A DNA stretch of 64,000 bases from Algoriphagus boritolerans DSM 17298 = JCM 18970 (GCF_900108085.1 NZ_FNVR01000001.1:372712-436711); one strand, 5' to 3'; shown: positions 9,241-18,790, counted from the stretch's first letter. The notes: generated by a model not told the origin, from the sequence alone. Numbers and translations are program-made.

Positions 9241-9268
9241 GCCGTTTCCTATCAAATATGGAAACGGC
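9241..9268. terminator. Bidirectional rho-independent terminator
   Basis: Perfect 9-bp stem GCCGTTTCC (9241-9249) and GGAAACGGC (9260-9268), with an A-run before and a T-run after, so it can stop transcription from both sides. It sits between the convergent reductase (ends 9200) and DUF4153-like membrane protein (ends 9277). Confidence 0.9.
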
Positions 9269-9276
9269 TTTTTTGC

Positions 9277-10521
9277 TTATTGAAACGCAAAAATCACCGG
9301 AAATAAGAAAACCACAATCCCTGTCCACAGTAGGTAAACCGGAAGATACCGCACTAAGACTAACCCCACTTCCTCCAGCTTTTTTCGACGCAGTACTGTC
9401 TGAATCAACATGCGCGCAACTAGCAGCAAATGGATTAGCATCAGAATATTCACGCCCAGAACAGCCAGTCGATTGGGCGTAATGCCCCACTCGGAGATCC
9501 GAAAGGCAATCGCAGACAGTGCTATACCATTGACTAGGATAGTAACCAATGAAAGTAAAACCAAAATCCAGATGTCAATCCCGGATTTTTCTTCCTTGGA
9601 GGATTCGGCCACAGAAAAGAAAATCAAGGCCATTACTCCAATCAATAGCATGTTAAAAATCATCAGAAATTCCCGATCGTTGTAAGGATCCTTGCCCGCG
9701 TAAACTATCGCTCCGAGATAGATCACTAGCATAACCAGCACGAGTGGACTGAAGATTTTGGCGATGATCGGCGGCACCTTATTGACCAGTTGAGGATTGG
9801 TTTGCGTCAGGTGAGTAGCGACCAATGGAGCAGCCGCTAAACCAAATACTACAATGTATTCGAAATAGAACTTTTCGATCTGAAGTCCGATCAAACTGAA
9901 CAAACCTATGGTGATGCCGGACATGAATCCTCCTGCCAAAAGTAACAGTGCTCCCATGATCACAGCATCCCCATTGAAATTGAGATAATCCAGCCTTTTG
10001 GGAAGATTGTTGATTTTGGTATCCGAGAATACAAAGCCCAAAATTCCCCAGAGCAAAAGTGGGAAGTGAATGCAGGCTAAAAACAAGGTGTCGCTTTCTG
10101 GATTGTCGGGGAGTAGATTGATGTAGAGCGCTGCGACTAAGATAATGCCGAATGGAAGAACCAATGACCGGAAGGGGAGTTTGTTTTTCCGGGCAAAATA
10201 GGCGGCCACGAACGGGAAAGCGATAAGTCCTATATTTCTAGGGTAGAAAAACTCCTCATTCAAAGAGAAGATGGCTGGAAACTTTGCCAATATGCCCGCC
10301 AAAAGTGCAGCGATAACTACAAACTTCCACTCGCTGGGACTGCCCCAGCTTACCCGATCCGATTCGTAACTGAGGCGTTGGTACCAGAATTCTGCCTGAG
10401 GTTGACCTTGAAGTTGAGGATAGAGCAGCTTAAATTCCTGTTTAAACTCAGTTTTGTTTTTTCGATAGTATTTTTCGAGTAGACCGGGATTATCCCAGAG
10501 ACTAAGGATGGAATCTTTCAT
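9277..10521 (-). CDS. Polytopic membrane protein, DUF4153-like
   Basis: A 414-residue integral membrane protein with a hydrophilic N-terminal segment (residues 1-65) followed by about ten hydrophobic helices. The segment GITPNRLAVLGVN near residue 350 resembles the signature of DUF4153/DUF4173 membrane proteins, which is how I assign it; function of that family is unknown. It is followed at its 5' side by another small membrane protein on the same strand, 49 bases away, and probably shares that gene's promoter and operator. Confidence 0.65.
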   Translation of the reverse strand: MKDSILSLWDNPGLLEKYYRKNKTEFKQEFKLLYPQLQGQPQAEFWYQRLSYESDRVSWGSPSEWKFVVIAALLAGILAKFPAIFSLNEEFFYPRNIGLIAFPFVAAYFARKNKLPFRSLVLPFGIILVAALYINLLPDNPESDTLFLACIHFPLLLWGILGFVFSDTKINNLPKRLDYLNFNGDAVIMGALLLLAGGFMSGITIGLFSLIGLQIEKFYFEYIVVFGLAAAPLVATHLTQTNPQLVNKVPPIIAKIFSPLVLVMLVIYLGAIVYAGKDPYNDREFLMIFNMLLIGVMALIFFSVAESSKEEKSGIDIWILVLLSLVTILVNGIALSAIAFRISEWGITPNRLAVLGVNILMLIHLLLVARMLIQTVLRRKKLEEVGLVLVRYLPVYLLWTGIVVFLFPVIFAFQ

Positions 10522-10570
10522 GATAGTGAGCGCATATGGAGAGTTAAATTATTGATCATTTGGCAAATGT

Positions 10571-10909
10571 TTAGTCCCAATGTCCGGTAAAGTTGAAAGC
10601 GATCACAGCGCTGATCCAGATTGCGACGAAATACAGAATGGTACTGAAAATGATTGCGATCAGCTTTTGATTGCCCTTGGGAAACCAAAGAAATCCCATC
10701 AAAAAGAAGAAAATTCCACCTACGGCGCCCCCCATGGGGATGAGAATAAGCGGAACAAGCATCCACAATTCCAGCAGGTCCTCTTTGGTCAGAATGATGA
10801 AAAGCAATAAAGAGAACGGTGCGCTTGCACCAAGTAGGGCAGGGAGCCCCAATTTTTTGAGGGGTAAACCTTGTAGGAAGTCAGTTGAATTGTTCATGAG
10901 ATTTTTCAT
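10571..10909 (-). CDS. Small membrane protein, first gene of regulated operon
   Basis: A protein of 112 residues from the ATG at 10909, with three hydrophobic helices (about 21-42, 48-73, 83-105). An in-frame TTG 27 bases upstream would extend it, but that start lies inside the operator-like palindrome at 10918-10938, so I prefer the ATG. Not recognised as a named family. It precedes the DUF4153-like gene, and its operator matches that of the membrane protein/regulator pair at 11116-12025, suggesting a common regulon. Confidence 0.7.
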   Translation of the reverse strand: MKNLMNNSTDFLQGLPLKKLGLPALLGASAPFSLLLFIILTKEDLLELWMLVPLILIPMGGAVGGIFFFLMGFLWFPKGNQKLIAIIFSTILYFVAIWISAVIAFNFTGHWD

Positions 10910-10917
10910 TTTAATTG

Positions 10918-10938
10918 AAAGTACTTTGATTTTCAAAG
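10918..10938. promoter_or_regulatory. Operator-like palindrome, copy 1 (CTTTG-N5-CAAAG)
   Basis: On the minus strand the site reads CTTTG, five bases, CAAAGTACTTT, only 8 bases before the start of the small membrane protein gene. The same 21-base arrangement occurs at 12031-12051 before the membrane protein co-transcribed with a winged-helix regulator. That regulator is the obvious candidate to bind both. Confidence 0.6.
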
Positions 10939-11115
10939 TGAATAGATAAATTTTATGTATATCCGCTTTTTTACCAGTACCCCTATTAACTATCGTTTGG
11001 AGTTCCTAAGAACATGCTGTTGACCGTCGACCGTCGTCTGTGGACGATTAGCCGCAACTTCTAAAGCATCTTTCTTAATTACTGGAAGGATTGCGGATAA
11101 TCAGAATAAATTTTT

Positions 11116-11409
11116 TTAGGCTTTGTTCTGGTTGATCAAATTTTCAAGAAAGTCGAGATGTCCCTGAAACGCCTTTTTACCTTCGTCAGTAGCTGAGTAA
11201 TTTGTCAGAGGCTTTCGCCCGGCAAAGGTTTTTTTCACGGAGATGTATTCGGCGTTTTCCAGATTTCGCAGATGCGAGGCCAGATTGCCGTCCGTGACCT
11301 CCAGGATTTCTTTGAAAGAGTTGAAATCATACTGTTCATTGACCATTAGAATGGACATAATTTGCAGCCGGATGACGTTTTCAAATGCTTTATCGTAATT
11401 CCCTTTCAC
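11116..11409 (-). CDS. Winged-helix transcriptional regulator
   Basis: A 97-residue DNA-binding protein. The segment FNSFKEILEVTDGNLASHL is a helix-turn-helix in the style of small ArsR/MarR-like winged-helix regulators, and EYISVKKTFAGRKPL forms the wing. The start is GTG, one base after the TAG of the upstream membrane protein gene, indicating tight translational coupling; no in-frame ATG lies early enough. Members of this family in Bacteroidota usually sit with small membrane proteins of unknown function. Self-regulation through the 12031-12051 palindrome is inferred. Confidence 0.85.
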   Translation of the reverse strand: MKGNYDKAFENVIRLQIMSILMVNEQYDFNSFKEILEVTDGNLASHLRNLENAEYISVKKTFAGRKPLTNYSATDEGKKAFQGHLDFLENLINQNKA

Positions 11410-11410
11410 C

Positions 11411-12025
11411 CTATCTGTCGTAGCGGTAATACATCATTGAGCCATAGATCACATGCAGAACACCGAATCCCAAGGCCCAGCAGACTAATCCAAAATCAGG
11501 AAAAAAGGCGGCGATAAGACCCAGAAGCAATTGCCCTATTCCCAAATTTTTGATTTCGCCCAAAGTAAAATGAGAGGCATTGATCAGACCCAAACCATAA
11601 AAGACCAAGGTAGCAGGGGCAATCAAGTTATAAGCGCTTTCGTGGATCAAAGCAAAAGAGAAAAGTCCGCCGGAAATTACCGGAATAAAAAGGGCAAAAA
11701 GAAAACGTTTGCTAGCCGGAGACCAAAACTGATGGGAATTACGCTGACTTTTTTGCTGACTCAGCAGGTAGGCTGTACCGATCGCGAGCACCAATATGAC
11801 CAATGCCACAGCAAGTAAATTGACCTGCAACGCATCACTTTTGATTGGAGACGAATCCTTTCCATAGTCAGTGTTTGGGAAGTAGATCCAATACCATGCG
11901 ATTCCTGCACCCACAAAAGCATAGATGCCTGCGAGTATTCCAGCAAGCCCGCTGAGTGAGAGAAAGCGGGTACTCCGCTCCATCATGGATTTGATTTCTG
12001 CTAATTCCTGTTCGGGTTTTTTCAT
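11411..12025 (-). CDS. Membrane protein co-transcribed with winged-helix regulator
   Basis: About 204 residues from the ATG at 12025. The N-terminal 20 residues (EQELAEIKSMMERSTRF) are a charged helix, followed by six hydrophobic helices ending with a Tyr-rich tail (MMYYRYDR). This layout is typical of the unnamed membrane partners of small winged-helix regulators. An in-frame upstream start (12049) would overlap the operator, so the ATG is preferred. The regulator gene begins one base after its stop. Ligand or signal is unknown. Confidence 0.75.
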   Translation of the reverse strand: MKKPEQELAEIKSMMERSTRFLSLSGLAGILAGIYAFVGAGIAWYWIYFPNTDYGKDSSPIKSDALQVNLLAVALVILVLAIGTAYLLSQQKSQRNSHQFWSPASKRFLFALFIPVISGGLFSFALIHESAYNLIAPATLVFYGLGLINASHFTLGEIKNLGIGQLLLGLIAAFFPDFGLVCWALGFGVLHVIYGSMMYYRYDR

Positions 12026-12030
12026 ATTCA

Positions 12031-12051
12031 AAAGTACTTTGAAATACAAAG
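12031..12051. promoter_or_regulatory. Operator-like palindrome, copy 2 (CTTTG-N5-CAAAG)
   Basis: On the minus strand it reads CTTTG, five bases, CAAAGTACTTT, five bases upstream of the membrane protein start at 12025. It is the same 21-base design as 10918-10938 with a different N5 centre, which makes a protein-binding site more likely than chance. Confidence 0.6.
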
Positions 12052-12371
12052 TAAATCAATTTTTCAAATCTCGTTTCTTTTTTTTAAAAAAATAAAACTC
12101 CTTTAGGAGCAGAAGGCATTCATTAATGAGTAGAATTTGGAATTGAAGCCTTTCCTTTTTTGAAAGTTTTTTTGTTAACAGGTAGGCGATCTTAATTTTT
12201 TGATTGGCTATCCACAAAATACATGTTGACCTTGCCAAGGTTTTTAGCTTCTATTTTCCCCCTAAGAATGCAATAAAAGACATCTTTGACTAATTGGTAG
12301 GTGGCTCCTGAGACATTTAAATCAACTAAGTTTTCTATGAATTCTAGTAATCAAATTCAGATCCGCTCTCA

Positions 12372-12512
12372 ATGAGAACTTCCAGGATCAAAAGATCAGG
12401 AACTAGTTTACTGTCCGAATTTTGCCTCTTGGGACTTGCGTCATGCAAAAAAGATGAAAATGATCCGATTGTTGACACGATGAGTCAGCCATACAGAAAT
12501 TCCGCATTTTAA
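12372..12512 (+). pseudogene. Possible decayed small lipoprotein gene
   Basis: A 46-codon frame contains LLGLASCKKDENDP, which looks like a lipoprotein signal and the Asp/Glu-rich start of a mature lipoprotein, but the N-terminus before it is polar and the frame stops soon after. A following stretch (12564-12612) also reads like coding remnants in another frame. The 720-base gap 12060-12780 holds nothing else that I can support apart from the terminator at its end. Confidence 0.25.
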
Positions 12513-12733
12513 TCTTCCCAGTACATCAATTCACAAATTTCGCCAGGTCAACTAATACTTAAAAATGGCCAGGATGATCCTTTCTTTAAATATCCCGGAA
12601 TGATGGTGTAAAATCCAGCCGAATTAAAGCACTTGTATGGAGAACCGAAATCGCCAATGAAAACATCCAATTTTTTAGCTTTGACATTCTTTGAGTCTCC
12701 ATTGTGGAGATCGGCTTTTTTATTGAAAAAAAA

Positions 12734-12756
12734 ACGCAGCACAATTAGAGCTGCGT
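12734..12756. terminator. Terminator after the esterase gene
   Basis: Hairpin ACGCAGC / GCTGCGT flanked by an A-run on the left and a T-run on the right; on the minus strand it follows the esterase gene (ends 12781) by 25 bases. Confidence 0.8.
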
Positions 12757-12780
12757 TTTTGATGCCGAATCGAACTTTGT

Positions 12781-13974
12781 CTAAAAAAGCAAAGGTGCAA
12801 ATTGGCTCAGATACACTCTCCAGTTTTTCCAGGTATGGCCGCCTTCGCTTTCCACATAGTCGTGAGGCATTCCCATCCCTTTGAGTTTTTCGAGGTATTC
12901 TTGATTGGCTTTGTAGAGGAAATCCCTATTACCGATGGCGATCCAATATAATTTGTAACCATTGTCCATTTGAGCTTTTAGCGTTTCATCGAAGTTGCTG
13001 TAGACCTTACCGGTCGCATCTTCCCGAGGCATGATCGCTGCGGAGAAGAGTCCCATGTAGTCGAAGGTATTTGGATAGTATCTGGAAATATGAAGGGTAT
13101 GAAATCCCCCCATGGAAAGCCCGGCGATGGCCCGACTGGCTTTGTCAGCTTTGACACGATAGTTGCTTTCTACAAATTTGATAATATCCTCAAAAGTGCC
13201 TTCGTACGTTCCATCCATTGTCTTGGGAATCATAAATTGCGGCTTGTAGAAGTTTTTGCTGCCTTCTCCGGGGGCACCATCCTGAATTACGTTTCCGTTT
13301 GGCATCACCACGATCATGGGTTTGGCTTTTCCTTGAGCGATCAGATTATCCATGATTTGGGCAGTACGGCCTAAAGCGAGCCAGGCTTCTTCATCCCCAC
13401 CGGCGCCGTGTAAAAGATAAAGTACCGGATATTTTTCAGTAGAAATTTCATACCCCGGAGGCGTATAGATGGTGATTCTTCGATCCATTCCCAGTCCCGG
13501 AGAATCATACCAACGCCTGGCTACTGTGCCGTGTGGAATGTCATTGGTCATGAAAAGATCAGCATGTCCACCACCGACAATGAAAATATTCGTCACAGAG
13601 GCCACGTCTCGGATCAGGAAGGGATTACCCGGATCAATGCTGGAGAAGCCATCTATTGTAAAAGAGTAATTGTAAAGTCCGGAGTCCAAAACCGGAGTTT
13701 TGAATTCCCAGACACCATTTTCCCCCTTTTTCAATTCAGCTTTTCCAGGACCGTCCATTAGTCCCATTGGAGTTTCCATTTTTACTGAAGGAAGGAAATC
13801 CCCGGTTACCTGAACAGCGGTCGCATTGGGGGCGTGAAGTCGGAACGTGACTGAATTGTCTTCGTGTATTTCCGGCGAAATGATGTTTTGGGCGCGGAAA
13901 AGGGCTTCCTGTGCGTAAGAGGTGAATCCTATCGTAGCTAGGAAAAACAAGGTTGTTAGCAGGTGATTCTTCAT
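12781..13974 (-). CDS. Exported CE1-type esterase with N-terminal CBM48-like domain
   Basis: A 397-residue alpha/beta hydrolase of the esterase D/feruloyl esterase type. A Sec signal (about 21 residues) precedes an immunoglobulin-like glycogen-binding type domain (about 30-135), then the catalytic domain. The nucleophile is Ser287 in GLSMGG, with Asp351 (GNRDF) and His380 (GGHTW) completing the probable triad. In plant-polymer degrading bacteria such enzymes remove acyl groups from hemicellulose; here the substrate is unproven. A much smaller, broken member of a related esterase family lies at 16181-16588. The gene is transcribed alone and ends at its own terminator. Confidence 0.9.
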   Translation of the reverse strand: MKNHLLTTLFFLATIGFTSYAQEALFRAQNIISPEIHEDNSVTFRLHAPNATAVQVTGDFLPSVKMETPMGLMDGPGKAELKKGENGVWEFKTPVLDSGLYNYSFTIDGFSSIDPGNPFLIRDVASVTNIFIVGGGHADLFMTNDIPHGTVARRWYDSPGLGMDRRITIYTPPGYEISTEKYPVLYLLHGAGGDEEAWLALGRTAQIMDNLIAQGKAKPMIVVMPNGNVIQDGAPGEGSKNFYKPQFMIPKTMDGTYEGTFEDIIKFVESNYRVKADKASRAIAGLSMGGFHTLHISRYYPNTFDYMGLFSAAIMPREDATGKVYSNFDETLKAQMDNGYKLYWIAIGNRDFLYKANQEYLEKLKGMGMPHDYVESEGGHTWKNWRVYLSQFAPLLF

Positions 13975-14369
13975 CGGTTATTTTTCTATTGTCTCAAAGT
14001 GTGAAAATAGAAAAAAGAAAACCGAAAACCTATAGAATGGGTAGTAAGCGAAAAAGAAGGATTTTAAATTGACGCTTAAAATCAGTGGAATCCGGAGGTT
14101 CAGGCCGTTAAAGTCTTCAGGTTTGGACTCCCATAAGGAAATCTTCCGATCACCCTGATCCAGAATTTGCTCTCAGCCTTTTCGACAATGAGCCAATGCC
14201 TCGGGAGATTTTGAACCCTAGTTGAACAGGTCCCTTTCGGGTAGAAAGAGAAAAAACATGAAACGTATCAAAAGAAGTAGAGCGACTTTCATTCAATCAG
14301 TAGAAGGATTAAATCATTTGGAATATTGGGGTCATTGACCTTCAAATTTCCCAAAAAAGTGAATTCGGA

Positions 14370-15797
14370 TTAATTGAAGTTTTTGATTAACAGGTAACTG
14401 AATTCAATAATTTCCTTGTAATTCTCCTTGCTGATTTTCTCATCGATTCCATGGAATCGCGTCATAGATTCAGGGTTGATCCGAATAGGATAAAATCGGT
14501 AAACTTCTTCCGAAATATCATAGAAGTTTCGGGAATCGGTGCCTCCTCCCAACAATCCGGGAACAACCAACGCATCAGGATTTTGGCTTCGGATCGTTTT
14601 GGCTAAAATCTGAAAAGCTTCAGATTCGACTGTGGAAACCGGCGAAGGATTGGTCAAATGTCCGACGGGTTCTACCCGGACTTTTTCAGAAACTGTCTTT
14701 TCGATGTGTGCTTTCACGGACTCGATGGTCTCTCCCGGCAGAATTCTAAAATTGACCGTAGCCTCTGCCACAGTGGGAATGACATTGTTTTTCACTCCCC
14801 CATCGATGATTGTAGGCGCCGTGGTTGTATGTGCATTGAGCGATTCCAGGATTGGTTTTTTAAAAAGCCAAGGATTCGCAAAAGCCAACTTGGTAAAAAA
14901 CGGAAGCTCTGCGCCTAGGTATTCCAATTGGGCATCGATCGGCTTCACCATTTTGTAAGGCAGCTGATTGTTTTCAAGATCCACAATTGCCTGAGCTAGA
15001 ATTCCAATCGTGTTTTCTCGGGGAGGAGCGGAACTGTGACCACCGTTTGTCTCTACGATTAGTCTGAAGGAAGCGAATCCCTTTTCGGCCAGATTTATCA
15101 TAGCCACAGGTTTCTCTACTCCAGGAATCATGTTTTCGGCAATGAAACCACCTTCATCGATCGTCATCGCTGCTTCCACACCTTTTGCCTTCAAATGGGC
15201 GGCAATTTTCACTGCGCCGTTACCACCCCCTACTTCTTCGTCATGACCAAAAGCGAGATAGAAGGTTCGAGAGGGAACGAAGGATTCTGACAGTAATTTT
15301 TCCACTGCTTCCAAAAGACCGACCAGTGTCCCTTTATCGTCCATTGTGCCCCTGCCAATGATGTGCGTATCGGTGATTTTTCCCTCAAATGGTGCAGCTT
15401 CCCAATCTCCCAAAGTAGGTTCATCTACCGGCACCACATCCTGATGTGACAACAGGATGATTGGTTTTTTTGAAGCGTCTGACCCTTCCCATTTGTAAAT
15501 CAGGCTGTAATCGGAGATTTTTTCTAAAGTCAAGTTTGCATGGGTGAGCGGGAATGTCTCGGCAAGAAATCGATGAAATCCAAAAAAAGCAGCAGAATCC
15601 GGAACAGCATCTTCACTGTAGGAAATGGTCTGGAATTGAATGGCTTTTGAAAGATTTAGAAATACATCATCAGATATTTCCAATTTCTCAATTGGTTCTG
15701 CCGCGACTTGCTTTGAGCTAAGTTGGAAGGTATTGAAAAGCAGGATAGCAGCTAAAGCAACTAGAATAAGGACTAGTCCAAGGAAAATTTTTTTCAT
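14370..15797 (-). CDS. M20-family metallopeptidase, membrane-anchored
   Basis: About 475 residues from the ATG at 15797, whose N-terminus MKKIFLGLVLILVALAAIL is a signal anchor; the 30 codons upstream in frame look non-coding and are ignored. Zinc-site residues are seen in LLSHQDVVPV (His/Asp), RGTMDDKG (Asp), GHDEEVGG (catalytic Glu-Glu) and FHGIDE (His near C-terminus). A dimerisation-domain His lies in NGGHSSAPP. The overall layout resembles PM20D1-type carboxypeptidases, which hydrolyse or form N-acyl amino acids. Substrate in this bacterium is unknown. Gap 13975-14369 upstream of its stop holds no gene I can support. Confidence 0.88.
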   Translation of the reverse strand: MKKIFLGLVLILVALAAILLFNTFQLSSKQVAAEPIEKLEISDDVFLNLSKAIQFQTISYSEDAVPDSAAFFGFHRFLAETFPLTHANLTLEKISDYSLIYKWEGSDASKKPIILLSHQDVVPVDEPTLGDWEAAPFEGKITDTHIIGRGTMDDKGTLVGLLEAVEKLLSESFVPSRTFYLAFGHDEEVGGGNGAVKIAAHLKAKGVEAAMTIDEGGFIAENMIPGVEKPVAMINLAEKGFASFRLIVETNGGHSSAPPRENTIGILAQAIVDLENNQLPYKMVKPIDAQLEYLGAELPFFTKLAFANPWLFKKPILESLNAHTTTAPTIIDGGVKNNVIPTVAEATVNFRILPGETIESVKAHIEKTVSEKVRVEPVGHLTNPSPVSTVESEAFQILAKTIRSQNPDALVVPGLLGGGTDSRNFYDISEEVYRFYPIRINPESMTRFHGIDEKISKENYKEIIEFSYLLIKNFN

Positions 15798-15865
15798 AAA
15801 GCGGTTGGTTGGTTTGCCTAATTTAGCTAGAAATTGGAATCTATAAGTGCTGAGATTAGAATGCT

Positions 15866-16168
15866 TTAAGGAAGTGAACTCTTCCATGTGCCAATGGCAA
15901 TGACTAAGAAGCCATGGGAAGCCACTTCATTTAGGAAGTTGACATGTTCCCATGGAGAATCAAAGCAGGCCCCATTGCCCCAAGCGATGATCGGTAGCTT
16001 GTTGGCGCCTCCACACTTGGACAAATCCTGAGGTTGGAATAGCGTATGAGTCGGCAGGGAAGTAGCACTAGTCATTATCGCAGGAAAGTTTCCTTTGCCG
16101 CCATTCTCGATGACTTCAGTTGGTGTTGGAGCCTCAGAGGCCAAGTTTTCGGAGAAAAAGGGAAGCAC
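15866..16168 (-). pseudogene. Alpha/beta-hydrolase gene fragment fused behind an esterase tail
   Basis: This frame first encodes the tail of an esterase (LPFFSENLA) and then, without break, the start of the mature part of an unrelated exported hydrolase (TEVIENGGKGNF ... LPIIAWGNGACF ... EVASHGFLVIAIG), after which it stops. The GNGACFDSPWEH block is typical of a Bacteroidota hydrolase that normally continues for another 200 or more residues. No start or signal peptide is present, so it is a dead fragment produced by deletion and fusion. Confidence 0.65.
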
Positions 16169-16180
16169 TTTCGTCTGAAT

Positions 16181-16588
16181 TCACTCGGCGATTCGGTTGA
16201 GGTGATCGCCCTCATAACTTTCGTAGACGTGGTCGATCTGATAGGAGTCCAAGATCTCGTGCAGGGTTTTGGTGGCATTGCTGATGCTCCTGTCCTGTAA
16301 TCCTGCATCCATGCCGATGGCCTTGAGTTTTTTGAGATTCAGGATGTATTGATCTACAAAATTGAGCGTGCGGTTGGCGATAATCTTATTGATGACATCT
16401 TGGCGGGGCTCTCCATTTTGAACTGGAAGATCAAGGTAAACGGTTACATCCCGGTCAGCCGAATCGCCGATGAGATTTCCTTCGAGTGCTTTGCTGTGGA
16501 CTTTGATTCGTTCCTTGTTGCCCTTTTGGGCAAAGGAGGCGAACGCTCCCAAGCAAATCAGGAGCGTAAAAAGAAAAAGCTTCTTCAT
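16181..16588 (-). pseudogene. Esterase gene with catalytic core deleted and in-frame stop
   Basis: The 135-residue frame has a clean Sec signal (MKKLFLFTLLICLGAFASF) and the usual mature start of a FrmB-like esterase (KVHSKALEGNLIGDS, DRDVTVYL), but then jumps directly to the C-terminal third (DLPVQNGEPRQDVINK ... YEGDHLNRIAE). The HGG loop and the GxSxGG nucleophile are absent, implying loss of roughly 150 residues. A TGA then interrupts the frame where RI-type sequence should continue; the tail IQTKVLPFFSENL follows in frame beyond it. A secreted fragment might still be made but cannot be catalytic. Confidence 0.7.
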
Positions 16589-17188
16589 AGGTTTATGGGT
16601 TTAGGTTGAGCTAAAAGTAGGTTTTATGGTAAGAATGGCCAAACGGTATTTTCCAAGAAGATATAAGTTAAATTTAGACGAGGAATGCCTGGATTTTTCC
16701 TGTCAAATAAAAAGAATATACCTTTAGTATTACTACTCGGAAAAATGAAGACACTGAATTTGGCCCAATTCCCTTACTTGAGAAAAAGAATCCGGTTTTT
16801 TGTTTCGAGGCTTAAGGGGATTTATTTACAAGTCTCATTTGATAGTTTACTCCATCTACCTCCAAAGAGTTTGCTCAAGGAGGTTACTTTCACAACGTCT
16901 TGGAATCCGGGTTTAAAAAGATTGGGACTGCTAAGCCGGACTTGTCTGCGCTAAATCTAGTAGTAACTGGCAGTCAAATTCTATTATGATTTTTTTTACC
17001 ACCGAGAATTAAAAAGTACAAACAGTGAATTATAAGTCAAATCTCAAATGAGAGTTGAGTTTTGAAAAATTCAATTCCCTGCCTAAGATTTAATCAGGTC
17101 AATTTTCAAGCTGTTGAAATTAAAAAAATAGAATTTCAGCCAGAAATTCTAATTGGGCATTTTACCTTGCAATAAAAAGTACCAGATC

Positions 17189-18643
17189 ATGGCAAAAAAG
17201 AAATCCAAACCCCAAAAAACAACTTTTAATCCTATGACCTACCTGAAAACCGGTAATGCCCGAAAGCTACCGGTTTATGAATGTCTTTTGCCAAAAAATT
17301 GGGAACTAATCAAGAAGTTTCCGGTGATCTTGGCCCGAAAGCATGTCAATGGAAATATAACTTTTACCTCCGTTTTGGTTGATTTATTGTGCACAGGAGC
17401 CAAGGATGTCCTGTTTTTTGTGAATGAACCCGAGTCTTTCTACCGGGAAATTTTGCAAAGATATAAGGAGGGAATGTTGCTGGATTTTGAACCTGTTTCC
17501 TATGAATTGATCCATAATGTGATTTTTGAATCGATTGCATTTGCTGAGGAATTTGGGATTGCACCACATGAGGATTTTAGGTTTGCGGAGTTGATTTTGG
17601 ATGAGGATTCGGATGATTTTCCCAGGATAGAGGTTCCCTTAGGAGAAGGTGGAAAAGCGCATTTGTACCTGAATTTTGATGATGAACGTGCGCTTTATTT
17701 TGAGCGGCAAATTATGAAGTATGGTCAAACCGGGACTTATGAAATCATTCGAAATGAGTTTGATCCGTTCTTTGATGGGGATGAATTGGATGATGAGGAA
17801 GACTGGGAAGACGAAGATATGGATGATAAATTTTCAGATACTTGTTTTGCCTGGAATGAATGGGAATGGGAGGAGTTTTATAATGACGAAAACTTTGAAA
17901 ACTTACCTTTTGATATTGTGATCTTTACGCTTACCCGTTTGCCGGAATACGCTTATGATGAAATGATTGAGGAGCCGATGTTTGCTCCATTTTTGGAGAT
18001 TCTACACACGGAGGAGCCTACCTCCAAGTATTCCTTTAGCAAAAAAGAACAAGAATACATGGCTGAAGTCTATGAAAGGCTGGGATTTTCTGACTTGGAA
18101 TTTGATGAAAGCGATCCGGAATTGCTGGAAATGATAGAATCCGGAATCCAAAAATTTCCAAAAAATAGAATTCTTTACCAGTACAAGTGGGAATATTTCC
18201 AACGCAGCGGGGATCTTCCTAAGTCATTGGAAATCGCCTTGGAGATGAAAGAAAAATTCCCTGACTACCTGTTTGGCCTATCTTGCCACGCTCAATCATT
18301 GATTGAAATGGGTGAGGTTGATTCCATTCCGGAGGCTATGAACGATTTTACCAAAATCCAGGATTTTTTACCGGACCGGGAGAAGTTTCATGTTACGGAA
18401 TTACAGTCCTTCTATTCGCCTTGGATTTATTATTACGCCAAAACGGGACAACTGCGGGCAGCAATTTTTTTGTACATGTTATTGGAAGATCATTTTGTGC
18501 TGATTTCTTTTCCACTGCATCCACTTGTCGAAGAGGCATTGGCATCAGAAGCACTTAAAGTAGTCGAACCTTTTTATAAAAAAGTCAAGGCAGGCGAAGT
18601 TTCCAAGGAGGAGTTTGTTGACTTGATGATGGGGGAGGATTAA
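17189..18643 (+). CDS. Conserved acidic protein with TPR-like C-terminus, unknown function
   Basis: 484 residues from the ATG at 17189 (MAKKKSKPQ); an in-frame ATG 36 bases upstream gives an unlikely extension. No signal or membrane helix, so cytosolic. The middle is very acidic (DGDELDDEEDWEDEDMDD around residues 200-220) and the C-terminal half (about 290-450) is helical with spacing like tetratricopeptide repeats (ESGIQKFPKNRILYQYKWEY, EIALEMKEKFPDY). I do not recognise a named family. The 600-base gap before it (16589-17188) contains a weak 89-codon frame that I do not trust and nothing else clear. Confidence 0.7.
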   Translation: MAKKKSKPQKTTFNPMTYLKTGNARKLPVYECLLPKNWELIKKFPVILARKHVNGNITFTSVLVDLLCTGAKDVLFFVNEPESFYREILQRYKEGMLLDFEPVSYELIHNVIFESIAFAEEFGIAPHEDFRFAELILDEDSDDFPRIEVPLGEGGKAHLYLNFDDERALYFERQIMKYGQTGTYEIIRNEFDPFFDGDELDDEEDWEDEDMDDKFSDTCFAWNEWEWEEFYNDENFENLPFDIVIFTLTRLPEYAYDEMIEEPMFAPFLEILHTEEPTSKYSFSKKEQEYMAEVYERLGFSDLEFDESDPELLEMIESGIQKFPKNRILYQYKWEYFQRSGDLPKSLEIALEMKEKFPDYLFGLSCHAQSLIEMGEVDSIPEAMNDFTKIQDFLPDREKFHVTELQSFYSPWIYYYAKTGQLRAAIFLYMLLEDHFVLISFPLHPLVEEALASEALKVVEPFYKKVKAGEVSKEEFVDLMMGED

Positions 18644-18701
18644 GGATAGGCCTTACAGGAGATCAATATTTTGGAATTTGCGGCACTGGGTTTGATTTTA
18701 A

Positions 18702-18790
18702 AGCCAATTGCAAATTGGCAAAAATAGGAGGGTGGAATTGTAAATTCCACTTAGCATCAATAGAAAGTTCACCTTTAAAAAATCAGATTA
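18702..18790 (+). repeat. Direct repeat, left copy flanking toxin-antitoxin pair
   Basis: About 89 bases beginning AGCCAAT and ending CAGATTA. It includes GGAATTGTAAATTCC and the shared run CAATAGAAAGTTCACC. A diverged copy in the same orientation lies at 19598-19685, so the repeats bracket the two toxin-antitoxin genes. Confidence 0.65.

Noticed and set aside
16685..16954. Plus-strand frame of 89 codons
   Set aside because: Amino acid pattern is not protein-like, no neighbour or start support; treated as non-coding.
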